From Sanghuangporus weigelae (lineage: Eukaryota; Basidiomycota; Agaricomycetes; Hymenochaetales; Hymenochaetaceae): a stretch of 64,000 nt of DNA. Positions 1-11,288 of this stretch are shown here, piece by piece. Each line of letters begins with the position of its first letter. The stretch's first letter is position 1. The position numbers and the translations under genes are program-made. The notes under the pieces were generated by a model. The model had not been told where the DNA came from, did not search any database, and was given only the letters and a program-made list of their open reading frames with translations. The stretch is from assembly GCA_033182465.1 (NCBI GenBank), contig CP137326.1, positions 1,519,501-1,583,500 of the forward strand. The letters are read 5' to 3'.

Positions 1-23
1 CGGTCTATTTTTTTTTTCACCAG

Positions 24-1188
24 AGGTTGTGAAGGAAGCGAAAGAGAACTTCGCTTCGTCAAGTATCACGGCACCACCTCCGCTTCCGGCCCCTCCAGCA
101 TCCCGCGCAGGTGTGGCGCGTGCTCCCCGCACTCAGAGAAAGATCCTTCCTGCCGACCAGATCTTCCAAGAACCGGAATCGATATCAACGTCGCCGGCTG
201 AGCCTTCGGGACGCCAGACCCCGCCTCCGCCTAATCGGGGCATTGGCACGACCGCGGAGCTGCCGCTTCCTCCGAAAGAAGATCCCAGCAGCCCTAGGAG
301 TCGCCGAAGGGCTACGATCTCATCGGGTCCTAGCCCAGCGGCGAAAATTGAGACTGCTTCGATTGATGGCACCCCTTCGAGGCGAAAAGAGAAGTCAAAA
401 TCAGCTGGGAACCTGTCTAGTCTGGTCAGACCCATTAGCCCGTTAAGCCAGCTGCAGAAGGCGTTGGAGAAAGGTATGATTCCTAGTAGATCAATCTATG
501 CGTATGATTAATGACTGGTCATACAGAGGAAGAGTCGAAGCGCAACTTGTCCGAGCTACTTGATCGGAGTGTTTTCATTGCACGGCCTTCAGGATCAACC
601 CCTCCGGGAGACATTGACTTGGCATCTCCTGGATCTCCACGCCCGCAAGCACAGTTCCGCCTTTCGTCTTCTCTCAACCCGGCAAAGTCACCTGCAATTT
701 CGACCGTCCTCCGTGAGAGCAACTCCTCCCCGATCCTGTACTCTAGGCCTCAGAGCAAGCAAGAGAACCCGCCCAATCGTGTTCCCTTGGTCAAGACTGG
801 AATCAAATCCCGACGCGTCTCCAAAGCACAAATATCGGCTCCAACTCCAGTACAGGCTCCTCCGACATTGCAAGTCCCTCCATCCACGGTCAAAAAGACT
901 AGCAGACTATTTGGTTCTCGTCAAGGCCGTATTTCACATCATCAAAGCTATAGCGACGATCTGACCATGTCGCATCCGGTTGGTACCAGATCTGGAACCG
1001 AGGATTTTGGGCTCCTCTCGTCAATTTCGCTCTCGCAAAGCGCTTCGTTCACCAAGGATGCGAGTAAGTCGGTCAGTGCCGTGCGCAAGGCATTCAAGGC
1101 CATTGTGAGTGGCAGATCCGCTGCTCGTCGCCGACAGCAACAGCAGCAGCAACATCTGCAACCACAGCAATTGAAGGTGCCTGTGTAA
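24..1188 (+). CDS. 3' part of a Ser/Pro-rich hypothetical protein (partial)
   Basis: The gene enters from the left edge. A T-rich tract ending in CAG at 21-23 looks like an intron acceptor, so the first visible exon is 24-473. A 53-nt intron (474-526) joins it in phase to 527-1188. The visible 370 or so residues are low complexity, rich in Ser, Pro, Arg and Lys, with several proline-flanked patches near the start, a short polyQ run near the end and the terminus LKVPV. Such tails are common in fungal signalling or cell-polarity proteins, but I see no catalytic domain and cannot name the family. The intron is supported because both flanking ORFs stay open and join in frame. The gene's function must be encoded further upstream. 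Confidence 0.6.
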
Positions 1189-1852
1189 AACTTATTAAAT
1201 ATTGTCTTTTACCACTCTGGTTTTCGCTTATCTTGTCTGTTTATTTGATCCCCCGTCCCATCCCCTCGTCGCACGAATTTTTTTCAATCTTCTTTTCTTC
1301 TCGTGACTGTACTGGTTTCGTAACGCATCCTTGTTTGATTGACTCACTACCGGATAATGTTTTTCTCGTGTGCATATTCCTGTGTTTTTCTTTTGACTCC
1401 TCCGTCCATTATCCTACCCACCACGCTGATCCTGCTCTTCTGCTATCGCTATCGCTGTACTGCATGATCTTGCACGCATTCTCATGAACCACGTACTCCA
1501 CGCGTTTTCATTTGCGCTTTCCTTCCACCATTTTCGTTCTGCGCTCAGCAGTCCTTACGAATTTATTTTGATGCCTCTACTGTTTTTTTATGGTAACGTC
1601 ATTGTACATTATCATGTCCTGGATGTTGATGACCGAATTGATGCTTTTGGGCTGAGCCCTATGACCTTTCTCATCAGTTCAGCGCAGCGTGCACAGAGTC
1701 AGGCCAGTGGAATTGCTGAAAGGAAAGTACAGTGTGTTACAAAGCGAGGGGACATGATTAGTTTCTTGATATTATATCATCATCTATATTCTTTTTCTGG
1801 AGCTAGGTTACTTACGTAAGTGATAGATATATTAATGAAATAATCTTACTTA
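1189..1852. other. 3' untranslated and intergenic DNA, nothing recognised
   Basis: This 660-bp stretch is pyrimidine-rich on the plus strand and probably holds the 3' UTR of the preceding gene. The short ORFs in it show no domain or splice-linked continuation. It ends at the TA that borders the TIR element starting at 1853. Confidence 0.4.
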
Positions 1853-3182
1853 CAGTCATTAACCGGTCCTTTGAACACCTATTACAGATCCACTTTTGTA
1901 GCTCACCACGCAGCAATTTTCTCAAAACTGAGTGCATACTCCAATTGTCTACCATGAGATACACCTGCTAATTTTTTTCCCGGTCATAACATAGACAGGA
2001 AAAATTGATACAGTCATTTACCGGTCCTTTAAACAGTACCGTTCCTTTGAACACTTGAATTTCCTCCCTCAATTCTTCTTCCCTTGTCACGAAAAAATCA
2101 CACTGATGCAGAGAATATGTACCAATGATAATATCAAATTTCAGAAAATTTGAGTGTTGCGTTCAGTGTAGAGAAATTGTGCACTGGCTAATTTGGTTGT
2201 ATTTGGTTGATTCTAATTTGCAACAATTGCTCTTGAGCTTGTTCTGACCAATTTATATAGAAGATAGCTGCACATATCACTAAAGTATCGTCATGGGTAC
2301 ATCTGTGCAAAGTTTGAAGAGAAAACAATAACTCTACGAATTAATGCAGGGGAAATAAACAGAAAGTGTGACAGATGGGAGGAACATGCTAAGATCGGTG
2401 GTTGTATTGCCATACCCGAGAACTAGCGCCGTGACGGTAAACTCTAATGTCACACGGTGTTCAAAGGAGCGGTTTTTGTGACATTCTTGCATCTTTTTTC
2501 TTTCATCGATAATAATTTCTCCTGTACAATTTACAGCTTGAAAAAAATAGAGAATGTTGCCCTCGTCAAGGGCTATCAGAATATGTACTTTAAATATATA
2601 AATTGGCTGTGTGGTGAGCTGGGCGAGCGCATCTGTATTGGGTGTTCAAAGGACCGGTAAATGACTGTATGGCCAATAGAAAATTATAGGTGACTGTCAC
2701 GTAATATGGCTCCTTTGAACACCGTGTGACATTACAAAACGCCTAATATCGGCTAATTTGCCGACTTGGCAATAACAACGTCGATCACATTATGTAAAAT
2801 AAATGGTTTGTGCATCTGTCACATTTTTTGCTTGTTTGGCTTGCATTAATTTACTGAAAGCATATTCCTCCATGAAAATATAAGATAAGACACTCATAAT
2901 AGAATGATATCAGCTAATAAACTCAGAATCTACATTGGTTGACAGAAAAATGCACAGGACCAATTTGACCAGAGTGAGGTTTATTGGTTTCACATAAATT
3001 TGACCAGTGTCTAATTTTTCCTGACCCAGCAACTTGCCCGATTTACTTAAAAATTTGGATATCAATTCAGATATACACTTTGCATCTTCAACATTTTTCT
3101 TGTGGTGAGGGATGAAGAATTGAGTGAGAAAATGTAAGGTGTTTAAAGGAATGGTACTGTTTAAAGGACCGGTTAATGACTG
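1853..3182. mobile_element. Non-autonomous TIR element (outer copy), interrupted by a sibling element
   Basis: The left end reads CAGTCATTAACCGGTCC and the right end is its inverse, GGACCGGTTAATGACTG. TA lies immediately outside both ends (1851-1852 and 3183-3184), so the target duplication is TA. After removing the inner insertion and one TA, about 671 bp remain, close to the 657 and 659 bp of the other two copies. The orientation is opposite to the inner copy: the CTGTTTAAAGGACCGG end lies on the right. No transposase is encoded. A TA duplication and CAG termini suggest a Tc1/mariner-type parent, but that is inference. A second inverted motif (TGTCAC..GTGACA) lies at 2695-2731. Confidence 0.85.
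2011..2667. mobile_element. Non-autonomous TIR element (inner copy, 657 bp)
   Basis: This is a complete element bounded by TA (2009-2010 and 2668-2669) with ends CAGTCATTTACCGGTCC and GGACCGGTAAATGACTG. Just inside the left TIR is a second copy of the TCCTTTGAACAC motif. An internal inverted repeat TGTCAC..GTGACA (2448-2483) encloses GGTGTTCAAAGGAG. It sits inside the 1853-3182 element in opposite orientation, so it inserted later. It has no convincing coding capacity. It is the same family as 36699-37357. Confidence 0.88.
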
Positions 3183-3414
3183 TATCATTTTCTACATAGT
3201 CCACGTTCACGATACGATATCTTCTGGCGACTCTCAAAATCCCTGCCTGCAGGACAGTCCTTTCGTACCATTATGACTTCACTAAAAGGCGTCGGACCCT
3301 GTCAATACTGTGAATAGGCGCCTGAGGCTGTACCTCTCCTGATAGATACTTATTAGCAATTCTTATTAGCCATCATGGCCTTTAGGCGCCTTTGGACCCT
3401 CGACTCGTACCGTC

Positions 3415-5121
3415 ATGTCAGTCGACACAACCAGCTCTGGAGACCTTCAGCGACCACAATCATCCACGCATGTATCTTCATTCGAGGAATCTGGATTGGT
3501 CATTCCGGATAGCTCGCGCACGGAACAAAATGAGATGCCTACGAGCCCATCAGCAGCACACAGACACGATATACTCCCGCCCAACTTCGATGTGCCTCGT
3601 GAATACTGGCCTTCAAGTACACAGGCGCTCTCAGGCTCATCTCCGGTATCCTTCCACCCGGATGAACCCTATGGTCTTCCGAACAACCCATCCTCAGCGC
3701 GAAACAACGCAACAACGGCACCAAGTGTGGATGCAATGCTTTGGTTGCAGCGTCAACAAGGTCGACCCAATGATTTTGGTCCGCGAACGGATCTTTCCGC
3801 GCGAAACTCGCTGCGCGACGTGATACTATCTTCTATTCTATCCGAAGCGCTCCATCCCGTGGAACGCGTAGAAGTTCTCGAGGATTGCAAAGCCTCTGCG
3901 GAAGCATCAGGTCTTGGTATTCCCTTTCGCGAAATCCTGAGCGAGCCCATGGATCACTTGGGTGTATCTCCGCTCATGTATGAAATCATGAGGTGCCATC
4001 TAGACGATTCGGCCTCGGGTCTTGAAATGGTACTCTTCCTGATTGAGAACTGGCACGAGAATGTCCTAGCGCATGGAAGGATGGGGAACTGCATGAACGT
4101 CGTCCGCACAGCCTGTTTGCGAAGGACTGATGAACACCACGGCGACGACGACGACAAACTTTTTCAATTCCTTCGTTCATTCGTCCTCGAATCTCAGGCG
4201 AAAGATAAAGAACAGTACCTCTATTACGACATTTCCATTACTCCTTTCCGCGGAAGAAATGAAGAGACTCGCGAGCCCCAGTATTCGAATCGAGACTTCA
4301 CAGCCCTCATTAAGATCACGCACTTCGGATGGCACCCTATACAGCCTCCATCCTCAATGCCCGGCAAAAAGGCGAATTCTTCTCTTGGATGGAAATTTCC
4401 AACTCCCGCGTCCATTACTTATGTCCCCGTGGAGTTTCTGGCAGCAAGATGTGCTTGGCGTCTCAAGGTCGATAATAATTCACTCACACTTGAACTACTT
4501 GATGGCCCAGGTGGTTCCGTTCCGGCAGGTTCGAACGACCTTCCGGCACCCATCGTCGATGCTCGCGTAAAGATCATAATGCCGGAACAAGACTGTATCG
4601 ATCCAAGTTCTGTATCCGGTTCCGCTTCCACAGACAAAGAGCATTCCGTTGAGCTACTGTTACCGCGTTCACGGTTGCGTCCTTCTGTTGCCTCCGGGCC
4701 CGGACCATCCGAAGTGAAGCTTTCGCCTTGCTTCTGCGCAGCACCTGGCGACTATGATGCTATTCGCGACTTGAACGATCCACGCCTCCACGACTCACAT
4801 GGTTCCCTGCTCTTCGATCTGACCGTGCGCTTCGATTATGAGCTCTTTGATTTTGCGCTTGTGGATGTACAAAAACCAGCTCCTCCCGACCTTGCCTCCA
4901 CATCTGCAGCAGGCCCGTCCGGGAATGCAGGTGTAGATCAAAGCGAAATCGACGAAGATGATCTGTACTTTACTTCTGAAGACGCGTACTTTAGGAGAAA
5001 CGGAGAGGAAGGCGGACATGAAGAATCCGACTGGGAAGAGCTTAGCCAGATAGACGAAACCGAGTCGAAGGAAGGTGGATGGGTAAAAGCAAATTGGAGT
5101 GGCAAGGATGAAGATCTTTAG
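3415..5121 (+). CDS. Hypothetical protein, 568 aa, intronless
   Basis: This is a single open frame of 568 codons starting MSVDTTSSGD and ending GKDEDL. It is unusual here because most neighbours carry many introns. The first 130 residues are Ser/Pro/Asn-rich and look disordered. Residues from about 135 to 480 look folded, with alternating hydrophobic segments (for example RDVILSSILSEALHPVER and FLAARCAWRLKV). The last 70 residues are strongly acidic (EIDEDDLYF, SDWEELSQIDE). There is no signal peptide or membrane helix. I do not recognise the family. It may be a basidiomycete-specific protein. The ATG was chosen as the first in the long frame. Antisense ORFs within it are shadows. Confidence 0.75.
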   Translation: MSVDTTSSGDLQRPQSSTHVSSFEESGLVIPDSSRTEQNEMPTSPSAAHRHDILPPNFDVPREYWPSSTQALSGSSPVSFHPDEPYGLPNNPSSARNNATTAPSVDAMLWLQRQQGRPNDFGPRTDLSARNSLRDVILSSILSEALHPVERVEVLEDCKASAEASGLGIPFREILSEPMDHLGVSPLMYEIMRCHLDDSASGLEMVLFLIENWHENVLAHGRMGNCMNVVRTACLRRTDEHHGDDDDKLFQFLRSFVLESQAKDKEQYLYYDISITPFRGRNEETREPQYSNRDFTALIKITHFGWHPIQPPSSMPGKKANSSLGWKFPTPASITYVPVEFLAARCAWRLKVDNNSLTLELLDGPGGSVPAGSNDLPAPIVDARVKIIMPEQDCIDPSSVSGSASTDKEHSVELLLPRSRLRPSVASGPGPSEVKLSPCFCAAPGDYDAIRDLNDPRLHDSHGSLLFDLTVRFDYELFDFALVDVQKPAPPDLASTSAAGPSGNAGVDQSEIDEDDLYFTSEDAYFRRNGEEGGHEESDWEELSQIDETESKEGGWVKANWSGKDEDL

Positions 5122-5569
5122 TTTGAGAGTGATCGAGAGGTATCGAACAGGCATATCATTGAATCTGAGCATTCGTTTCGAGATATGGTTGATGCGATTT
5201 TTGACTTTCAGAATGATTGTGTTTCCTTTGCGGTTTCCAGTCCCTCCCCTCCCCATTCAAGAATTAAAAAAAAAAGTGATGAATCCCTGTTGAGCTTAGA
5301 GTCCTTGCATAGACAGACGCAAATGTCCTGCAAGTTCATTGGCATTATATCGCCTCATCTTGTAGGTAATAAGCAATCAATATGTAACGAAACCCGATCC
5401 AGGGTGCCTGCTAAAAGTTTTTACATAAGGTATATGTATTACAAGACAAACAGTAAGAAATATGTCCCTCGTCAGGAAACGATGGGTCTCAATCGATCCC
5501 TGACCTGGTGTGTTGGCATAGCTAGTTAATGTCCGATACTGTCCACTTTCAGGTATGAGTACCTCGAAT

Positions 5570-6594
5570 TTAGACCATCTCGACCCGAGCCTCAGCCTCG
5601 ATTACCTCCAACGATCGTTCCAGACCTTTCTCCTGTTTCAGGATGTCCCTCTTCTTGAACATGCAGTCGAGCAAGATATATCTATAGATGACCGCAATAT
5701 TCCCACCGACAGCGAGCGGAAACAGTGTGCTGATCGTGACACAAACCGCAGCGGTGCTCCCTAGCTCCGCCCACGCGAACGTGAGGAGGGCGATATTCAG
5801 CGAGAGGAAGGACAGAAACATGCACGAGACCGCAACGAGGAGCATGGCGATGACGAACTTAGATTCTGTGCTGAGCAGTCCTATATTTTCCTTACGCAGG
5901 GACGAACGGAATTTGATCGCCATCTGTGCAACGTTCCATGTAAGACTTCTGGGAATTCTGGCCGAAGCGATCGTGTTCAACGAGTCAAGTGTTGAGGAGC
6001 TAAGTAGCCAGATATCTCAGATATCGTCCAAGCATAGATATTGTGGCGTAAAGAAGCTGACTCACCGTACACCCACACGCCAGCGAGCCGAATCCGCCAT
6101 TTCAGATTTCTTCGTGGTCCTTCGCTTTCTCAGAGATGGAAAATACCATTCAATAAAAGCCACTAAAGAATTAAGGGCGCCATCCTTCAAAGGGATAGTT
6201 AGGAGAAGGGTAGGAGATGCTCCGAAACCGAGTGCAATGGACGAACTGATCGAGAGGAGCACAGAAAAGATCAGACAAACAGTTGCGATGTCGTCTGTCA
6301 CCGGCGATGGGATCCCCGCAGGCCTGGCGACGTATATGTCGTGCATATAAGACAGGAGGCCAACACCCAAAGTCGCGATGAAGATCGCCTAGTAGAATTC
6401 TTATGATGAAAGCAAGAGTTCTCGCAAGCGAAGCAAATACGTACGATGATGGCATACATAGAGCAAATTTGAGAGAAGGTATCACTGCGTTTGCTGTACT
6501 TGCGCTGGTCGTAATTTGCCTCTTTCACAGACCCTTGCCTCTGTAAGCAAGCCAGGATGGCACGTAGAGTCTCAGCAGACTGGTCGTTATGCAT
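5570..6594 (-). CDS. Multipass membrane protein of unknown function, 300 aa
   Basis: I assembled three minus-strand exons: 6594-6445, 6388-6066 and 5999-5570. They total 903 nt and give 300 residues in one frame. The protein opens MHNDQSAETLRAIL and has at least five likely membrane segments: around MYAIIAIFIATLGVGLLSY, IATVCLIFSVLLSISSS, SKFVIAMLLVAVSCMFLSFL, NIALLTFAWAEL and FPLAVGGNIAVIYRYILL. It ends with a charged tail containing KKRDILKQEK. There is no signal peptide. Layout and size resemble uncharacterised agaricomycete orphan membrane proteins, but I cannot assign a Pfam family. It lies 3' of FEN1 on the same strand with a gap of about 630 bp. Confidence 0.65.
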
Positions 6595-7222
6595 GTTTCA
6601 AACGAGTAAAGACTGTAGAGTTCAATCACAGAAAGTCCTAGATTATCCCCACCGCCGGTCTCTGAACCGTGAGCATCCTTTATATCGACGAAAGAACAAC
6701 GTTCCTTATTGTCTCGGATATGTTGCAATGGCGTTTGATAGAATACTGTCTGGTTGCCATGACTGATGTCCATAGATGCTCATGGACGAGTGCAGCGTTT
6801 CAGAAACAAGGCATAAAGGGAAGGGCAAGAGTATCACAATGAGATCAGGTTGGTTCCGTCGACAGAAAGAACAATAAGGAGAATATGGGCGTACTATCCA
6901 ATGCAAAGAAGGTGTCCGGCCCAGGTGAGAAATCCACGGAAGCGGCACGTAAGACTTCCAGTAATCCAGCCATGAGATGGAGCAACGATGATAGCGTGTC
7001 TGATCTCCGTCAAGCTGCAAGGAAATACAATGGCAGTAAAGTACAACATGAAGCCGCAATCAGAAGAAAAGACGACCAGATGCTCCAAAATAGGAATGGG
7101 CTAGATGATGTCGCACGAAAGCAATGACAAGTAATATGGCGATATCAATGACAAGTCCGCCGAAAACGCCGTGATGAATACAGAAGTACGATGAATATAC
7201 ACAAGAAAGATCGAGACTGTTT
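6595..7222. other. Intergenic; short ORFs only
   Basis: This lies between the membrane-protein start and the FEN1 stop. Minus-strand fragments near 7060-7200 translate to a hydrophobic stretch (VFGGLVIDIAILLVIAFV), but I find no start codon or splice path linking it to the gene downstream. It may be a remnant or an undetected 5' exon of that gene. Confidence 0.3.
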
Positions 7223-8892
7223 CTAAGTTTTCTTTTTCTTCCCTGAAGGAGCGCTTGCCTCCTCGCCCTGAAGAAAGTCACACGAAGTTAGACTTTCAAA
7301 CAGTCACGGATATTCAAGGAGACAGACCTTTCGCTTTGCACCCTTCCCCTTTTTTGTCTCCTTGGTCTTTGACCTGTCCTTGTCGCCTTTCTCTGCAGGC
7401 GGCTTTTGTTGCAAAGTGAAGAAACCATCCAACCGGCCTTGTTGCTTCGCATTCAAGAATTTCGCGAGCTTTTCGGCTCCTTTCCTTACTCGCTCTTCGC
7501 TGAGAGCGTCCGGGCGTTGAACGACACAAAGTTTAACACGAAATGAGACGACTTACTTAAACCCTTTCTCGACGACCAGGAATTGTACTAGGCCTTCAAC
7601 GTCAGGAGATTTCCACTCAAGCTCGACTTGGTCCGCAGGCAGGACATCAGGCTTCTCAAACACCTTCTTAGCTTCCTCCCAAGGCCATTCCTCTGGAATC
7701 ACAATACCGCCCTTCTTTTTCTTTCCGTCTTCTGCAGCTTCTTCTTTTGCTGCCGTTCTTAGTGACAGAATTCGAATCTGTCAGTAGAACAAGAATTAGA
7801 AACAATGCTTACTTCTCTCGCAAATGCTCAATAACGGCACCAAGGGTCTCATGCTCGCGTATGAGTTTTAGGGCAGATTTAGGACCGACACCCTTGATAG
7901 GTTCGAGGTAATCACACCCGAGTAGAATGCAGAGATCAATGAACTTCCAATTAGGTGAGCACAGTAAGTGGAAAAGACGATCAGGGATTCAGCTACCTGA
8001 GACATGTTCATTTCTAGTCCTTCAAGCGTTTTCTTCAAGTTGATTTCGCTAATCGGCTGCTTCTTTGCTTCCGAAAACGTCAGATGTCGATATAATATTG
8101 GTGCTGCGAACGTAAGCGTGTCCATGTCCTCGGACCCTGCTGCATAGACCTGATGAACGTGAGTTACGCCCCTTGTGGAGAAATAGTTTGCATAACATTA
8201 TACCTTCCCTCCGCGTGCCAGCTCAGCGCATTGCGCTTCTGCTTCAGATGGCGCCTACAGTAACCGCTGAGAAACCCGAAAATCGAAACAAGATATGCAG
8301 CTCACTATCACGACAGGTATTCCCATCAGCCCCAACAGTTTGCGACATTCTTCATTGTGTGCTTTTGTAACTTTGACCTGCCGTCTGGTGAACCGCTCCA
8401 TGTCTTCTGCCGTGCCCGTCTCCTTCGCCTCTTCTCCCTCTTCCTTGGCTTCTTCTCTCTTCTCAAATCGCTTGGCAAGCTAGACGGCAACATATCATGA
8501 GCACAGAGTCAAATGTACAGGCGATGAATATCGGCAACTCACTACGCCAGACTTGAGTTCTGGTGGTTTGCCATCGAAGACATAAGCGGGTTTGATTCCA
8601 TTCTCGACAATACGAATGGTACGATAAAAGAAGCCCATCAGGTGACTTGTTGTTTCTCCAGATTCGTTTGTCAGCAGTTCACCGTCCTTCTGTCGGACGG
8701 CGATGAGGAACTGGTAGATAGACATGGACGCGTCGATGGCGACCTTTCGGCCGAAGAGCGTCTTAATGTCATGCTCCTAGATAACATTCAGATTTCTCTT
8801 CCTCATGCCAGTATCAAGGAAAAGGAAAGCCTCACTTGAATCGCCTTTGGTGCATATGTAGATATGAGAGCAGTAAGGCCTTTGATGCCCAT
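7223..8892 (-). CDS. rad27: Flap endonuclease 1 (FEN1/Rad27)
   Basis: This is a structure-specific 5' flap endonuclease for Okazaki-fragment maturation and long-patch base-excision repair in the nucleus. The start [18 protein letters not shown] at 8892 is the invariant family N-terminus. Metal ligands are visible in order: [39 protein letters not shown] and [13 protein letters not shown], the last being the H3TH DNA-binding motif. The C-terminus carries a PCNA-interacting motif, QGRLDGFFT, followed by a Lys-rich tail ending in KKKKT, a likely nuclear signal. The gene has several short introns. The exons joined by eye cover the expected length of about 390-460 residues. No key residue is missing. 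Confidence 0.95.
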
Positions 8893-9015
8893 GTCGGCGT
8901 CGATACAACTTCAAGATGTCGGAAGGAAAGAAAGTCACGACGAAGCGCGGTGGATCGCGTGACGTAACGTAGAACTAGTCACGTGCGTATTTTTGACTCC
9001 GCGTAATTCAATTAT

Positions 9016-9055
9016 AATTTAATTTAATTTAATTTAATTTAATTTAATTTAATTT
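9016..9055. repeat. (AATTT)8 pentanucleotide microsatellite
   Basis: Eight uninterrupted AATTT units lie here, flanked by imperfect AT-rich copies. It sits about 125 bp upstream of the FEN1 start codon, so it lies in that gene's promoter region and could act as a nucleosome-poor tract. That role is inference. Confidence 0.95.
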
Positions 9056-9060
9056 TAATG

Positions 9061-9582
9061 TCTCGCTCGAGTTTTTACCTACGCTGCTCATGCGCAAAAA
9101 CAAAATGTTATGTATGATTACACTCTATTCCACAGCAAACAATGAACGTGAGGATTACTGTACACCAATTCTAGGCGCAGCCTTGGGAGAAAGACAGAAT
9201 CCTACCCTGGACCGAATTGTAAAACAAACGACGGATACAAATTTTGTAGAGAAGTCAAGAACGAAGGTAGATCACATCGGCAATAATAATCTGCTGCACA
9301 AGTCCATGCGAAATCAAAGCAAACGGAGAAGACAGTGGAAATCACTTCCGGGCTTGGAGGGTACGACCCTTTCAACCTAAAACTGCGCGGCACGTTCTGG
9401 GGCGCGTACACCATATCGGTCAGCTACGCTTGAATATTCTGTTGCTCTCCCGTAAACGTGTCGCTCAGTCGCAAAACGATTGTACGAGTAGCTTGAGTCT
9501 GGGCTATCTTCGCCCGACTTGGCCCGATGTTCCTACGGAGACGAGCGAGGCTGCATCAGATTTTCCGACAATATTTGAAGAT
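9061..9582. other. Intergenic, no gene recognised
   Basis: Two short opposing ORFs (near 9090-9414) show no domain, no plausible splice extension and no codon signal. I treat the stretch as the FEN1 5' region and the 3' region of the DUF6534 gene. Confidence 0.4.
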
Positions 9583-11288
9583 TCAGGGTGACGCAATGCT
9601 CACATCAGAAACGACCTCTTTCAGAACGTTCACTTCAATATCAGCCGGTTGCTGGGGAGTTAACACCAAGCGAGTCAGGTCGATCAACATGGTCATTATG
9701 AACATGCGCTCACCTTTGACCAGTCTACTTGGCCAAAAATACTATGTGTCGTCTGCACTGGCCCAGCTGAGTGAACGATGGTAAATTCTCCATTCGTTCC
9801 AGGAGTACGATCCGTCCCTCTTCCGCGCACAATGCGTCTTGTATTCAGAGTTGCGAGCAGTGAATTGCTGTAGACTGGAGGTTGAATCACGGATCAGTAC
9901 GCATAGTTAAATCGGGAAATGTTCGCGGAATGGAAGACGTACGCTTAGATAGGACGAAGAAGAACGATAAGTATACGAAGGTCGTGGGAAGGATGTCGAA
10001 CTTTCATCCAGGTCAGTCATTATGCATACCACGGTAATACAATTGAAAGAACGTACGGAGACCAATGTCGCGATTCCACACACGCTAAACAGTCCGATCG
10101 TAAAGATAGTCCTCATAACTATTGGCATCAAGTGCCTCACCTTGTGATTGCACCTGTCTCGAGCGAATATGCAATCAGATCATTGACGAGCGTGTTCGCC
10201 GAGAAAGCATTCCGCAGATGGTGCAAGAAATAAGTCAGCGATGCGGCTATCACAAGATCTGTAAATACGCTCGTCGCTAGTACAGCGGTCGTCAGCCATT
10301 TTATTTTCGGCTGCTCAGCAAAGGTTTCAAGATGGAAGGCCTGAATAGTCAGGATGACCGACATCACTGCAACCAACATGAGCAACAAACCAGGAGTAAG
10401 TCAAAGGAATTTGCGCACCGAGAATAGATGAGCTCAAAACCAGCTGCTAGTGCTTTAGAGATACAGACAACAGGCCAGATATATATAGCTCACAATACTC
10501 CCGGTAAGCATTACATTGTTGCCGCTGACTGTGAGATATTCAGCATGCAGCTTCAGCAAATACCTGTAATGGAAACAGGACTGACATCTCCATACTCTCA
10601 TTGTGAACGCACTTTAACCGATGTTAGCAAGCTGTCCCTCATTCGTATATATCACACACCATTTCACTAGCACCGAGATACAGGCCTACACGAAAATGAA
10701 ATTAGAATGGGAATGAATACCGGCATGCCAATGCGATAAACCCACTCCAACAAGAATTTGTGCCTGCGCGACAGTCAGAAAACCATAAATAACACAGTCA
10801 AAATGCATCGAAACTCACTGTAACTGACCACGTCGGAATAAGTAATGCGAAAGGATTGCCGAATGAACTGGAGAACCAAAATCAGCATAGACAACTGTGA
10901 ACTCTGAAATGAACTGACCTGATCGCATAATGATAGACAGCATGTCCTGAGAAGACTGAATGTACAGTCTCCAGTAACCTGAATGGAGCTCAACTTGAGG
11001 ATGGAGGGAGCTGCATTAAGACAGAAGAATCACTGACCATACGACAGCAACCTGATTGAGAATTGAGTCTCTTGGGCAATCACCAAGCACAATCGATAAC
11101 GCACTAGTAGTTTGTATAATGGTCGATCCAGGGTGTATCGCTGAAAATACGAGTACATCTGAACCATCAGAATGCCATAAAAGCTAGTACCGAATGAATT
11201 CTATTTTCTCTGAGGAAGAGAACATCAAGCCGTACAGAGTTGCCACCGCAAAACCAATGAAGGCCGCGCCGAGAGTATCGTCAAACAT
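9583..11288 (-). CDS. DUF6534-type seven-helix membrane protein
   Basis: A gene of about nine short exons. I followed the reading frame as MFDDTLGAAFIGFAVATL, then FYGILMVQMYSYFQRY, LLETVHSVFSGHAVYHY, FGNPFALLIPTWSVTAQI, FTDLVIAASLTYFLHHL, LVNDLIAYSLETGAITS, VCGIATLV, FVYLSFFFVLSK and VYSNSLLATLNTRR. This order is characteristic of the agaricomycete family whose C-terminal half is Pfam DUF6534. The last exon is 9651-9583 and begins QPADIEVNVLKEVV. Function is unknown: the family is predicted to be polytopic and receptor-like. Codons just upstream of the chosen ATG read DPSWK in frame, so the true start may lie in an earlier, unseen exon. Confidence 0.85.

Noticed and set aside
2910-3188. 92-codon ORF with similarity to a 72-codon ORF at 36672
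   Set aside because: The shared residues simply translate the terminal inverted repeat of the TIR elements, not a protein.
4795-5256. 153-codon minus-strand ORF at the end of the intronless gene
   Set aside because: Antisense to the acidic C-terminus of the 568-residue protein; no motif.
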